A stretch of 64,000 nt of DNA from Limnothrix sp. FACHB-406 (GTDB taxonomy: Bacteria; Cyanobacteriota; Cyanobacteriia; CACIAM-69d). Below, piece after piece: positions 53,892 to 63,800 of this stretch. A program made the translations under genes and the position numbers. The stretch spans positions 1 through 64,000 of the forward strand of contig NZ_JACJSP010000007.1 of the NCBI RefSeq assembly GCF_014698235.1, written 5' to 3'. Under the pieces are notes generated by a model, which worked only from the letters and a program-made list of their open reading frames with translations, did not search any database and was not told where the DNA came from. Positions within the stretch are counted from its first letter, which is position 1; every line of letters begins with the position of its first letter.

Positions 53892-54050
53892 GGTGACCGA
53901 CGGGGAAAAGTTCGCAAAGGTGGATTGACGAAGGGGTGGCGTGCGGCTGGTGGCGGCCGGCGCGACGCACTTTTAACGATTAACTTTTAACGATTAATCG
54001 TGAAAGGACTGCAAACAGTGGTTGCGGCGGTCGCTTCCATTGGGAAAAAA

Positions 54051-54896
54051 CTAGTCGTAGCGGCGACCCCAAGCTTGCAGCAGGTTAATGATCAACAGCA
54101 TGACCAGGGAAATCAGCAGCATGGTGGTGCCAATGACGGTGGCTCCTTCGATGTCGTACTGTTCCAGCTTTTGGAAAATCAAGACGGAAGCGACCAAATC
54201 TTGAAAAGGCATGTTGCTGGCAATCAGCACCACTGAGCCGAATTCCCCTACCGATCGAGCAAATCCCAGGGCCACCCCCGTGATGGTGGCGGGCAGCAGG
54301 GGCGGCAACAGCACTCGGGTGAAGGTTTGCCAAGGGGAAGCCCCCAAGCTCCAGGCCGCTTCTTCCAGTTCCGATTCAATTTCCCGAATCACGGGCTGCA
54401 AAGTGCGCACCACAAAGGGCAGGGAGATGAAGAGCATAGCTACCCAAACTCCCGTGATGGTGAAGGAAACGCGGACTTTCAGGGGAGCCAGCAGGGAGCC
54501 AATCCAACCCGTTTCGCTGTAAACCGTGGCCAGGGTCAGGCCGGCTACGGCGGTGGGCAGGGCGAAGGGCAGGTCGATCGCCGCATCCAGCAGCCGCTTA
54601 CCGGGAAATTGGTAGCGCTCCAGCACCCAAGCAACGATGAACCCCGCCAGACCATTGACCGCAGCGGCCAAAAAAGCCGTTAAAAAGGTGGCCTGATAGG
54701 TGGCCAGGGCGATCGGGGCGGTGGCCGTTTCCCAAAAGCTCTCGATCGGGAGGGTGCTGGCTTTGCTGAACATGGCCGCAAAGGGCAACAGCAACAGCAG
54801 CAACATGTAGCCGATCGTGACCTGCCAGGGAATGGAGAGGTTCTGGGGCCAGGCCCAGCTGCGACGCGGACGGCGGGAAGTTGCGTTGGCGGTCAT
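54051..54896 (-). CDS. cysT: Sulfate/thiosulfate ABC transporter permease CysT
   Basis: A 281-residue permease that pairs with CysW. It has LPFALPTAVAGLTLATVYSE, the EAA loop EEAAWSLGASPWQTFTRVLLPPLLPA (by parts) and RSVGEFGSVVLIASNMP. Six helices span about 25-275. It is first of the two permease genes. No regulatory gene or further cys gene is seen within the window, so the complete transporter is probably completed from another locus. Upstream DNA has a 23-bp duplication (54982-55027). Confidence 0.92.
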   Translation of the reverse strand: MTANATSRRPRRSWAWPQNLSIPWQVTIGYMLLLLLLPFAAMFSKASTLPIESFWETATAPIALATYQATFLTAFLAAAVNGLAGFIVAWVLERYQFPGKRLLDAAIDLPFALPTAVAGLTLATVYSETGWIGSLLAPLKVRVSFTITGVWVAMLFISLPFVVRTLQPVIREIESELEEAAWSLGASPWQTFTRVLLPPLLPATITGVALGFARSVGEFGSVVLIASNMPFQDLVASVLIFQKLEQYDIEGATVIGTTMLLISLVMLLIINLLQAWGRRYD

Positions 54897-54981
54897 AGGG
54901 ATTTTGCAACGAAGTCGTTTTCAGGATAAGCCAAAGGGTTCCCGAAAGTACACATTTCCAATCGATTTAGGGGAGATTCTT

Positions 54982-55027
54982 CAGAAACTCGGGGTCTAGC
55001 GTCACAGAAACTCGGGGTCTAGCGTCA
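54982..55027. repeat. Direct duplication, 23 bp x 2
   Basis: CAGAAACTCGGGGTCTAGCG followed by TCA is present twice, end to end, between cysT and the fraE-like gene. Confidence 0.9.
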
Positions 55028-55134
55028 TGGGTGTGATGTCCGGGTGATACACGGGCAATGTGTGGGTGATCTCCGGGCAAGTCGCCATGGAATGCGTTGG
55101 ATGGGCGATCGCTCCCTGAGCAGAAGAATGGCCC

Positions 55135-55977
55135 TTAGAACTCTCGTCGCGAAAAGGCGAAAATTGCCCCACACAACAGCAGCACAGCGTATAAAACCCC
55201 ATACACCGCATCACCGATCAACAGATGCCCCTCGGGAATTAGGCCATACACGGCGAGGTTTTTGAGGTTAAACCGCTCCAAATCCGGCAGGATCAGATAG
55301 AGAATTTCCGTCAGCCGCTGCATAAAGGGATCTTGAAGCTGAATCCCGATCGTCAGCAGGTTGCGGCTGATGTGGCCCATCAGGTAAATCGCCAGGGTCA
55401 GCACAACCGCCAGCAGGGGGCTGGTGAAGGATCCCAGCAACAGGGTCACCGCCGCAATCAGCACCAGCTCCAGCCAAGCAAACAGAGCCGTCAACACCAT
55501 GGCACTGAGTTCAAAGCTGGCCCGTCCCCACAACCACAGGCCCACCGTTTGCACCAGCGTGGCCCCCGTGACCCAGGCCGCCAACAGCATCGACAAACCC
55601 AAGTGCTTGCCCAGCATGAATTCTGTGCGGCTGAGGGGTTTGGCGATCGCGAGCAAAATGGTGCGGCGTTCGATTTCGCGATCGATCAGCCTTGTGCCCA
55701 CCAAAATTGTCACCAACAGCCCCAGCAGACTGGTGGCGGCCAAGCAGCCATCGAGCACAATTTTGCCAGCGGAATCACCGGCGGAAATTAAGGGTACTAG
55801 GGCGATCGCCAGCACCAAGGCTACGGCATAGACCAAAAGTAAATAGCCGATTTTGGCGCGCCAAGCCTCCAGAAAAGCATTGTGGGCGATCGCCCAAATT
55901 CGCTGGCCACTGAACCCAGCCAAGAATGCTCGCCAACCTGTTAATTGACCCATGTTCCTGACGAATTCTGAACGCAA
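55135..55977 (-). CDS. fraE: ABC-2-type permease, FraE-like
   Basis: A 280-residue membrane protein with about six helices (GYLLLVYAVALVLAIALV, LLGLLVTILVGTRLI, LSMLLAAWVTGATLVQTV and others). RLIDREIERRTILLAIAKPLSR is the conserved coupling region of ABC-2 permeases. In Anabaena, fraC-fraD-fraE encode filament-integrity proteins, and FraE is an ABC-2 permease; the same order is seen here on the minus strand. A 312-bp gap with a palindromic repeat separates it from the fraD-like gene, so the link is weaker than for fraC-fraD. No ATPase is adjacent. A start at 55953 (MGQLTG) is equally likely. Confidence 0.68.
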   Translation of the reverse strand: MRSEFVRNMGQLTGWRAFLAGFSGQRIWAIAHNAFLEAWRAKIGYLLLVYAVALVLAIALVPLISAGDSAGKIVLDGCLAATSLLGLLVTILVGTRLIDREIERRTILLAIAKPLSRTEFMLGKHLGLSMLLAAWVTGATLVQTVGLWLWGRASFELSAMVLTALFAWLELVLIAAVTLLLGSFTSPLLAVVLTLAIYLMGHISRNLLTIGIQLQDPFMQRLTEILYLILPDLERFNLKNLAVYGLIPEGHLLIGDAVYGVLYAVLLLCGAIFAFSRREF

Positions 55978-56289
55978 CGTGAATACAAGAGAGAAAGGGC
56001 AAAGTCGCTGAATTCAACGTTGATTGATCGGGTGTCGATTCCTTCAAGATCAATCAATACTAATCAATCCTAAATTAATTACAGCCTTTACCTAGAACGA
56101 TTGGCACACCATATCGCGGGTGTCATGGAGCAATTATCAGGTGGGCACTGCCCACCCTACGGGCTAACGCTGGATCTGATGTTAATTAGTTCAAGGATGA
56201 TTGATCCAAAACTAATTAACTCAAAGCCAATGAAGCCGAAGCTACGACCACTCTGTTGATCCTAATGATCCTAATGAGATCGATCAACC
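55978..56289. other. Spacer between fraD- and fraE-like genes with GTGGGCACTGCCCAC palindrome
   Basis: About 310 bp, no gene. GTGGGCACTGCCCAC at 56141-56155, followed by CCTACGGG, is a word recalled from interspersed repeats in many cyanobacteria. The flanks are rich in AATCAATC/TAATTA words. If fraE has its own promoter it is here. Confidence 0.5.
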
Positions 56290-56886
56290 CTATTGAAACA
56301 GATCGACTGGCCAGACAAACATGCTAGCCGCATAGGCTCGGACATCGTTATTATTCAGAGCCGGATGTTGATCGATCCAGGATTGGATCATGAAAGCAAA
56401 CCGAATCCAAAAGGCCAGCAAGAAATGGCCCAGCAACCACATCGCCAAAGGAATGCGCTCTTTGATCGGCACTTTGTAGCGAGAATCCGTGGGCTTGCTG
56501 AGAAAGTCTTGGACAATTTTGATGGTAATTGAACTGAGCGGAAAGGTTAAGCAAGCTAGGTACAGGGCATCGGTGCGATCGCTGCTGGGATCCGCCAAAA
56601 ACCGATAGAGCAGCAGGGAGCACAGAGCACCGGCCATCCAGGGGCCAAGGGAAACACCCCGAATTTGAATTGGCTTTTGCTCGATCGACCAAACCACCCC
56701 AGACAGGGCCAACATCAGGGCACTGAAGCCCGCAAAGGTGCGCTGTAATTCCAGGTTATTCGCCCCCAACCGTGCCATAACAGACAAGATTAAAAAGCCA
56801 ATGCTGACCCAGAGCAAAGTCTGCCAGGAAAAGGCTTTTCTGGGTTGTACAATTTTCCAAAAATCACCGCTAATTTCTTTGAGCAT
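56290..56886 (-). CDS. fraD: FraD-like (DUF5357-type) membrane protein, short form
   Basis: A 198-residue protein with about five membrane segments (TLLWVSIGFLILSVMARLG, FAGFSALMLALSGVVW, MAGALCSLLLYRFLA, YLACLTFPLSSITIKIV, LAMWLLGHFLLAFWIRFAF). It corresponds to the membrane part of FraD, a septal-junction protein of filamentous cyanobacteria; Anabaena FraD is about 340 residues with a long periplasmic coiled coil that is absent here. The assignment relies on topology, the DUF5357-like appearance and its position 63 bp after the FraC-like gene. No stop or frameshift suggests decay. Its function in a non-heterocystous filament would be septum stability. Confidence 0.62.
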   Translation of the reverse strand: MLKEISGDFWKIVQPRKAFSWQTLLWVSIGFLILSVMARLGANNLELQRTFAGFSALMLALSGVVWSIEQKPIQIRGVSLGPWMAGALCSLLLYRFLADPSSDRTDALYLACLTFPLSSITIKIVQDFLSKPTDSRYKVPIKERIPLAMWLLGHFLLAFWIRFAFMIQSWIDQHPALNNNDVRAYAASMFVWPVDLFQ

Positions 56887-56949
56887 TGTCTGTCAATTTC
56901 CTATAACTTACAGTGGTCTTACGGTTGTCTTTGAACTCAATGAGTCACC

Positions 56950-57531
56950 CTAAGCCTGACGAAGGGCAAAGAGAATGCTTTGAATGGCAATCACCAAAGC
57001 GCCAATGCCGGTGCTGGCAATATGTCCCCAAAAAATCGTTTTTTTGGCCAATTCACTTTGAATGGACTGATAGCGCTGAAAGAAGCTCTGAAGCTGCTTG
57101 CGCATGGTGATGGTGAGGGTGGGGGTTGTTTCGGTTTCCGGCTCTTCCGGAAGGCCCAAATCAGCACCGGGGGCAGGATATTTCAAGATTAAGTCTAGGA
57201 ATTGGACGGCGATCGACTTCAGTTCAAAGATCAGGAAAAAGACGATCGGGACAACAATTAATAACCAGTTATTTAGCTCGCTCGACCAAACGCCTTGCAA
57301 GATCAGCGACTGCAAATCGTTTTGAATTGAGGGCGGGAACAGCTCATAGGCCGTGAAGAAACAGGCCCACCCCACGCACAGCACCAGCAGTTCCATGGCG
57401 GCGGCATATTCCACGCTGCGGCGCTGGTTCATGCCCGCCAGTCGGTTGAAGATCACCGCTTCACTGGCGATCGCGATGAACAGAAACAAAATCTGAAAAA
57501 TAACGGTGGGCAAAGGCAAGATCAGAGGCAT
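56950..57531 (-). CDS. fraC: FraC-like filament-integrity membrane protein
   Basis: A 193-residue protein whose start (LPTVIFQILFLFIAIASEAVI) and EYAAAMELLVLCVGWACFFT resemble FraC of filamentous cyanobacteria. Three hydrophobic helices occupy about 5-30, 42-65 and 88-110; an acidic linker (EEPETETTPT) leads to a helical tail and a last hydrophobic helix. FraC is needed for septal localisation of SepJ and for long filaments in Anabaena. Gene order fraC-fraD-fraE and spacing support the call. Family assignment is by eye; the proteins diverge quickly. Confidence 0.66.
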   Translation of the reverse strand: MPLILPLPTVIFQILFLFIAIASEAVIFNRLAGMNQRRSVEYAAAMELLVLCVGWACFFTAYELFPPSIQNDLQSLILQGVWSSELNNWLLIVVPIVFFLIFELKSIAVQFLDLILKYPAPGADLGLPEEPETETTPTLTITMRKQLQSFFQRYQSIQSELAKKTIFWGHIASTGIGALVIAIQSILFALRQA

Positions 57532-57887
57532 AGGGGCGATCGGGGGGGTGTCAGGGTTTGCAGGATGGGATTTGGGGCCGGTTAATGCTGATTTTACCGG
57601 GCTGGCTTCTCAGCGATCGGGGGGGTTCGGTCGCGATCGAGCTGATCGGGGCGATCGGGTCTGGGCGCTTCGGTCTAAGATCCTGAGGGCGCGGCATTGG
57701 GATTATGACCCTGCATTGGCCCTGCATTTTGCATCGCTGGCGCTGCGGGAAAAGCGGCGGCCGGAGCCTGGGGCGATGCCTTGTTCCCTGTCCCGTTGAC
57801 GACCCGAGCGGCACTAGACACAGGCCCCTGAGCAATGGCTCAGATTCCGGTTTTTCAGTAACCTTCAGCAACGTTTGTAGCATCGGC
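57532..57887. promoter_or_regulatory. Divergent spacer between fraC and the double CobA-like gene
   Basis: About 356 bp. The plus-strand frame is open from 57705, but its first 61 residues are Cys/Trp/Arg-rich and unlike the family, so this stretch is treated as non-coding. HIP1-type words are frequent and no operator is evident. Confidence 0.45.
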
Positions 57888-59033
57888 ATGAGAACCGCAC
57901 CACGAAACGGCATTGGTATTCGCACAGCCCAGACCCGCGACGATCGGGAATTGGGGCAAATCCACGTCTACGATGGCGCGGGTAAGGGCAAATCGCAAGC
58001 GGCCTTGGGCGTTGTGTTGCGATCGATTGGCTTGGGCATCCACAGCGACTGGCAAACCCGAGTTTTACTGTTGCGGTTTTTGAAGGGGCCCGATCGCCCC
58101 TACGACGAAGACGCGGCGATCGCAGCCTTGCAGCGCGGCTTTCCCCACCTGATTGACCAGGTACGCACAGGGCGATCGGAATATTTCGGGCCCGAAGGCG
58201 TGACCAAGTTCGATCGCCTGGAAGCCCAGCGGGGTTGGGATGTGGCCAAGGGGGCGATCGCCTCGGGGCTATATTCCGTCGTCGTGTTGGATGAAATTAA
58301 CCCTGTGTTGGACTTGGGGTTGCTGGATCTCGATGAAGTGATCAGCACCCTGAAAAACAAGCCATCGGAGTTGGAAATTATTGCCACAGGCCGCAGCGCC
58401 CCCACGGCCCTGCTGGATATTGCCGATTTGCACTCGGAAATGCGCCCTCGGGAATTGGATCCCAACCTGAACTTGGAAGGCATTGAAGGCATTGAAATTT
58501 ACACGGGCGCGGGCAAGGGCAAATCCACTAGCGCCCTCGGCAAAGCGCTCCAGGCGATCGGGCGGGGCATTGGCCGGGACAGTTCCCACCGGGTGCTGAT
58601 TGCCCAATGGCTGAAAGGTGGCAGCGGCTACACCGAAGATGCCGCGATCGCCGCCTTGCAACAGAGCTATCCCAGCCTGGTGGATCATCTGCGGTTTGGG
58701 CGCGACGCGATCGTCTGGCGCGGCCAACAACAGGAACTGGACTACATCGAAGCGGAGCGCGGTTGGGAGCTGGCCCGCGCGGCGATCGCCTCGGGGTTAT
58801 ATAAAACGATCGTTCTGGATGAGCTAAACCCCACCGTTGATTTGGAATTGCTGGATGGGGAGGCGATCGCCCGCGACCTATTACGCAAACCCAAAGATAC
58901 CGAAATCATCATCACCGGCCGTTGTTTGAATCCACCGGCTTATTTCAACCTAGCCAGCGTTTATTCGGAGATGATTTGCCACAAGCACTATGCGGAAAAA
59001 GGCATGGATCTGAAGCGCGGCGTGGATTTTTAG
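57888..59033 (+). CDS. Tandem-duplicated CobA/CobO-like P-loop protein
   Basis: Two copies of the ATP:corrinoid adenosyltransferase fold in one 381-residue chain. Domain 1 (about 20-200) has P-loop YDGAGKGKSQAALG, VLLLRFLKGPD and VVVLDEINPVLDLGLL. Domain 2 (about 200-381) has YTGAGKGKSTSALGKAL, VLIAQWLKGGSGY and IVLDELNPTVDLELL. CobA uses this GxGKGK loop in an inverted ATP-binding mode to adenosylate cobalamin, and both copies keep it. Substrate specificity is uncertain; cyanobacterial members are usually annotated only as P-loop NTPase. No cobalamin genes are nearby. The chosen ATG (MRTAPRNG) gives the normal family length. Confidence 0.8.
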   Translation: MRTAPRNGIGIRTAQTRDDRELGQIHVYDGAGKGKSQAALGVVLRSIGLGIHSDWQTRVLLLRFLKGPDRPYDEDAAIAALQRGFPHLIDQVRTGRSEYFGPEGVTKFDRLEAQRGWDVAKGAIASGLYSVVVLDEINPVLDLGLLDLDEVISTLKNKPSELEIIATGRSAPTALLDIADLHSEMRPRELDPNLNLEGIEGIEIYTGAGKGKSTSALGKALQAIGRGIGRDSSHRVLIAQWLKGGSGYTEDAAIAALQQSYPSLVDHLRFGRDAIVWRGQQQELDYIEAERGWELARAAIASGLYKTIVLDELNPTVDLELLDGEAIARDLLRKPKDTEIIITGRCLNPPAYFNLASVYSEMICHKHYAEKGMDLKRGVDF

Positions 59034-59068
59034 GACTGAATTTCAGGTTTGGATTATTCACAGGAATC

Positions 59069-60859
59069 CTAGCGTTGTTTCAGCACCAACAGGGTCATAT
59101 CATCCTCAGGCTGCTGGTGATTGAGATGACTTCGTAAATCCGCAACAATCGCCTCGATAATTTCCGCTGCTGGGCGATCGCGCTGTTGACAAGCCACCCA
59201 ACAAAGCCGCTCTAATCCATAGGCTGTCTGCCGATCGCCCTGGGCTTCCGTGATGCCATCCGTGTAAAGCACCACCACATCACCCGCTTGTAGTTCCAGG
59301 GTAGCTTTCTGCACCCAATGGGCAATATCTGGCTCAATCCCGATCGGGAAACCCAAATCCATCGTGTCAAATCGTTCGATCGCGCCGCTCGATCGAACCA
59401 CAATCACCTCCTCATGCTGCCCCGTTAAACACAGCCGCCCCCCTTGATAATCCAACAGCGCCAGGGTGGCATGTTTGTGCAAGTTCATGCGCTGTAGGTT
59501 TTCATAAATTGCACGATTAATCGTGTTTAAAAAGCGGGCCGAATTATGCTCACAGGCCGCCAACAGGGTGCGAGCCGCCATCTGAATCATCAGCATTAAG
59601 AGGCCACTTTCTAGGCCATGGCCCGTCACATCACCGATGCCAATTTTGATGTGATCGCCCTGACAAATCACATCGTAATAATCACCGCTCACTTCCGCCG
59701 CGGCCGCCGTGAAGCTGGCAATTTCTAACGATTCGATCGCCGCCAGTTCACTCTTGGGCGGCAGCAACATTTTGTGTAAGCGATGGGCAATTTCTAACTC
59801 CGCTTGGGTTTTGGTTAAGGCTAATTGGCTGTTGCTCAAGGCCGCTTCCACCTGCTGGCGGTTGTCCATTTCCTGGCGCAAATCCTGCAAGGCCGTTTGC
59901 AACTCCGCCGTGGCTTGGTCAACGGCCCGTTGCAGGCGGGTCGGTTCGCCCATCAGCTTCCAAACCACTGCCCCCACCCCGATCGACAGCGCACCGCCCA
60001 GCAGCCAAATCACCCCCGCGATCGGGGATCGATCGCGCCAGCCCGATCGGGGAATCGCCGCCAACTGCCAAGTGCCATTGGGAATCGCCACCCCCACCAA
60101 CACCGGATCCTGTTGAAAAACCTGAGCCTGGCCCCAAAACACATCGCCCCGCTCTCCCAGGCCGTCCTTGCCCCGAATGGTAAGCGCTAATTGCTGGCTC
60201 ACCTTTGGCAAATCCGCCGCTTCATAGATCGCCATTTCATCCACCACTACACTGGCCAGGCCCCAGTAGGTCGGTGACGCGTTCAAGCCCGGTTGATCCA
60301 CCACAAAAGCCGGGGTGCGGTTAATGAAAGCGACTCCCCCTTGCACCAACTTCACGGGGCCGGCAATGGTGGAGCGCTTTTGTTGAATGGCGCGTTCCAC
60401 GGCGGCCCGTTGCTCCGGTTTGGCCACCAAGTTCAATCCCAGGGCCAGCTCATTCCCCTGCAAGGGGTAGATATGGCTAATGACGGAGTTTTTAGCCAAG
60501 TTGACACTGCGGATGCCGTTGTTTTTTTCCAGCAGCACCGTACCCATGCGGGCAAATTCCGCCTGAGTCACTTGGGGATTGGCCGCCACATAGGCCGCCA
60601 GAGACTCGGCCAGCAGCAGTTGGGAGTTGATATAGCCTTCGAGTTTGGCGCGAACCGTGCTGAGTTTGCTGAGTACCGTGGCCCGTTCCTGGCTGCGAAA
60701 TTGGCGGTTTTCGGAACCGACCAACACACTGGTTGCCACAAGCACAATCAGGGCCGCCGCGGCCGCGGCCCCGATCGACTGGGCCTGGCCAAATCGCAAT
60801 GGGGGCGATCGGCGCAGGGAAGTGGGCATAGACGAGATCTCCAGAGAATGCTGTTGCAA
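59069..60859 (-). CDS. CHASE-domain PP2C/SpoIIE serine phosphatase
   Basis: A 596-residue membrane sensor phosphatase. An N-terminal helix (IGAAAAAALIVLVATSVLVG) is followed by a periplasmic CHASE domain (about 60-270; LEGYINSQLLLAESLAAYVA), a second helix (VIWLLGGALSIGVGAVVWKL), a coiled coil (about 320-370) and a SpoIIE-type PP2C domain. The metal-binding acidic motifs are VSGDYYDVI, GIGDVTGHG, YTDGITEAQG and QPEDDMTLLVL. Such proteins regulate anti-sigma-antagonist partners by dephosphorylation; the ligand is unknown. A start at 60829 (MPTSLRR) is also possible. It lies 19 bp after the RND pump gene, so the two form one transcript. Confidence 0.9.
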   Translation of the reverse strand: MQQHSLEISSMPTSLRRSPPLRFGQAQSIGAAAAAALIVLVATSVLVGSENRQFRSQERATVLSKLSTVRAKLEGYINSQLLLAESLAAYVAANPQVTQAEFARMGTVLLEKNNGIRSVNLAKNSVISHIYPLQGNELALGLNLVAKPEQRAAVERAIQQKRSTIAGPVKLVQGGVAFINRTPAFVVDQPGLNASPTYWGLASVVVDEMAIYEAADLPKVSQQLALTIRGKDGLGERGDVFWGQAQVFQQDPVLVGVAIPNGTWQLAAIPRSGWRDRSPIAGVIWLLGGALSIGVGAVVWKLMGEPTRLQRAVDQATAELQTALQDLRQEMDNRQQVEAALSNSQLALTKTQAELEIAHRLHKMLLPPKSELAAIESLEIASFTAAAAEVSGDYYDVICQGDHIKIGIGDVTGHGLESGLLMLMIQMAARTLLAACEHNSARFLNTINRAIYENLQRMNLHKHATLALLDYQGGRLCLTGQHEEVIVVRSSGAIERFDTMDLGFPIGIEPDIAHWVQKATLELQAGDVVVLYTDGITEAQGDRQTAYGLERLCWVACQQRDRPAAEIIEAIVADLRSHLNHQQPEDDMTLLVLKQR

Positions 60860-60878
60860 TCGCCGTTGGTCTCTGAGT

Positions 60879-63800
60879 TTAACGGGTGTAGTCCGGCGGC
60901 CGATCTCCGGCTGTGGCGGCTTCGGACGGTTCGATCGGAACGGTCACCGGATCCAATTCTGGCTCGCCATCCAGGGGCCCTTCCAGCACCGGGGAGATCG
61001 CCCGGGGTCGGCGGTTCAGCAAGGCCGCCGGCCAAGTCACCCACTCATGCATCAACACATAAAGGCAGGGGATCAAGAACAGGGTCAGCAACGTAGCCAG
61101 AGACAACCCCGAAAACACCACAATCCCCAAGGGTTGCAGAAATTCTCCGCCAGCCCCCATGCCCAGGGCCATGGGCAACATCCCCAAAACCGTGGTGATC
61201 GTGGTCATCAGGATCGGGCGGAGCCGCTGGGGTGCGGCCTGGACGATCGCGGCTTTGCGGGTGAGTTGGTATTGTTCGCGCAGTTGGTTCGCCAGCTCCA
61301 CCATGATGATGGCGTTGTTCACCACGATCCCCACCAACAGCACCGCGCCCACCACCACCGTGGCCCCGATCGCCGTTTGGGTCCAATAGAGACCGAGAAT
61401 CCCGCCGGCCACCGCCAGGGGAATCGCAAACATGATCACCAGCGGGTCAATTAGGGAGTTGTATTGCACCGCCATCACCACAAACACCAGGAAGGCCGCC
61501 AAACCACCCAACAGGGGCAAGGCTCCTTGGATTTGGCGATTGCTTTCGGCGGCGGGGCTGGGCAACCGGGTCACCCCCGCAGGCAACTCCAGCTTGCTGA
61601 GGATTTGATCCACTTCCGCCAGGGCATCGCTGAGGCTGGCTCCGGGATTCAGGTTCCCGGCCACCAAAAACACCGATCGCTGGTTAATCCGCTGAATTTC
61701 GCTGGGGGCTTGGGCGCTGTCGAGGCTGGCCACTTCGCCCAGACGCACGAGCCGATCGGCCCCAGCAAACAGGGGCAGGTCTAGCAGTTGGGAGGGGTTG
61801 CTGATGGCAGCGCGATCGAGCCGCACGCGCACATCAACCAACCGGTTCCCCCGCTGCAATTGGGTGGGCACGGAACCTTGGATCGCTGTTTCGATCGCCC
61901 GGCCAATGTCCGTGATGTCCAGATCCAGATCGGCCAAGCGGGTGGGATCCGGGCGAATTTGCACCTCCGGCTGCGGGCGATCGCCATCGGGACGAAAGGC
62001 CGCCAGCGTGGCTTGCTCATCAAGGGCTGTCAACACCTGCCGCCCGGCCCGTGCCAGGGCTGCCGGATCATTGCCCTGCAAAATCACATCCAACTCAGCC
62101 CCCCGCACGGGCGAGTTATTCAAAATCAAGCCCCGCACTTCCCCGGGCCGCAACCGCAGGCGAATATCCACCAAATTCAGCTTTTGCAGTTGCCGATTCA
62201 CCCGCTCCACATAGGCTTCCACATCAGCCCCCGGTTTCAGGGTGATGGTGCTGGTGCTGCGCAGGGGATTTTCGTTGGTGTTGCTGCCAAAGAGGGATCC
62301 CCCGATCGTGGTGAAGGCGTATTCCGTTTCCGGCTGTTGGCGCAGGATTTGGTCAACCCGTTCCATCACCTGGCGATTGGTTTCCAGGGTGGTGCTGGGT
62401 GGAAAGATCGCCACCAATTGCGCCTGGCCCGTGGCAATGCGCGGCAGGATTTCTTGGGGAATGTAACCAATCACGGACAGGCTGCTGACCGTGAGGGCCG
62501 TGGCAATGACCAACACCACCAACAGCCGCACCCGCATTAGCCCGCCCAGTAGCCGGCCATAGTTGACCATCACCCCATCCATCCAGCGATCGAACGCCCG
62601 CAGGGGCCACCAACGACCCACCCCGCTCGACCAACGCACCGCCAGCAACCGCGCCGCCATGGCTGGCACCACCGTGGCCGCCACCAAAATTGAGGCCGCC
62701 ACCGCAAAGCTAATGGTCAAAATCAGTTCATTAAACAGCAGGGCAATGAACCCGCCAATGAACAAAAAGGGCAACACGGCCACCAGGTTGGTGCTTGTGG
62801 AAGCCAACAGAGCCGACTCCACCGCTTGGCTGCTGGCGATCGCCCGATCGACCACTTCCGCTGGCTCCACCTCTCGGCCATTGGCGCGGGTTCCTTCCAC
62901 GATCGCTTCCATCATCACGATCGAGTTATCCACCACAATCCCCACACCGAGGGCCAAACCACCCAAGCTGAAAACGTTGATCGTCAGGCCCCAAAACCGC
63001 ATCAAAATCACCGCCGCCAAGGTGGCCAGCGGAATCGAAATCGACACAATCAGGGTTTGGCGCAGGGATCCCAAAAAGACAAAGACCGCAAAGGCCGCCA
63101 ACCCTGTCCCCATTAAGCCTGAGGAAATCACGTTGGAGACAGCGTTTTGAATAAACACCGACTCATCTAGGGTAGGCAACAGGGTCACATCTGCCGGAAT
63201 CGTGCCATTGGCCGCCAGTTCCTGAAGCCGCTGTTTGACGGCGGCCACCACGGCGATCGAGTTGGCATCGGGCTGCTTTTGCACACTCAGCTTCACCGAC
63301 GGCTGACCATTCAAGCGCACTTCCACCCGCTGCTCCGCCGTGCCATCCACCACCGTGGCAAAGTCGCTGAGGGTTACGGTTTGGGTGGGGGCGCTGCCGT
63401 TGCCATTCCGCACCACAAAGGGCAATTGGGCTAACTCAGCCGCACTGCGAAACCGGCCCGTGGCCCGGGTCAGGGGTTCCCCATCGGGGGCATAGATTCG
63501 GCCACCGGAAATGTCTTGGTTGCGATCGCTCAAGCCATCCAACACCGTTTGCAGATCCAGCCCGATCGCCTGGAGCCGTTGCAGATCCAGCGTGACCCGC
63601 ACCTCTTCTTCCACCCCGCCGGACACATCCACCGAGGCCACCCCATCCACCACATTCAGCTCGCGCGAGAGTTCCTCATCGGCAAACACCCGCAACTGAG
63701 CAGGGGATTGGGCAGGGGAGGTCACCGCCAACTCATAAACCGGTAACTGGGAAGGGTCAAATTTAAACAGCCGCGCATTTTCCACCGCGTCCGGCAGTCG

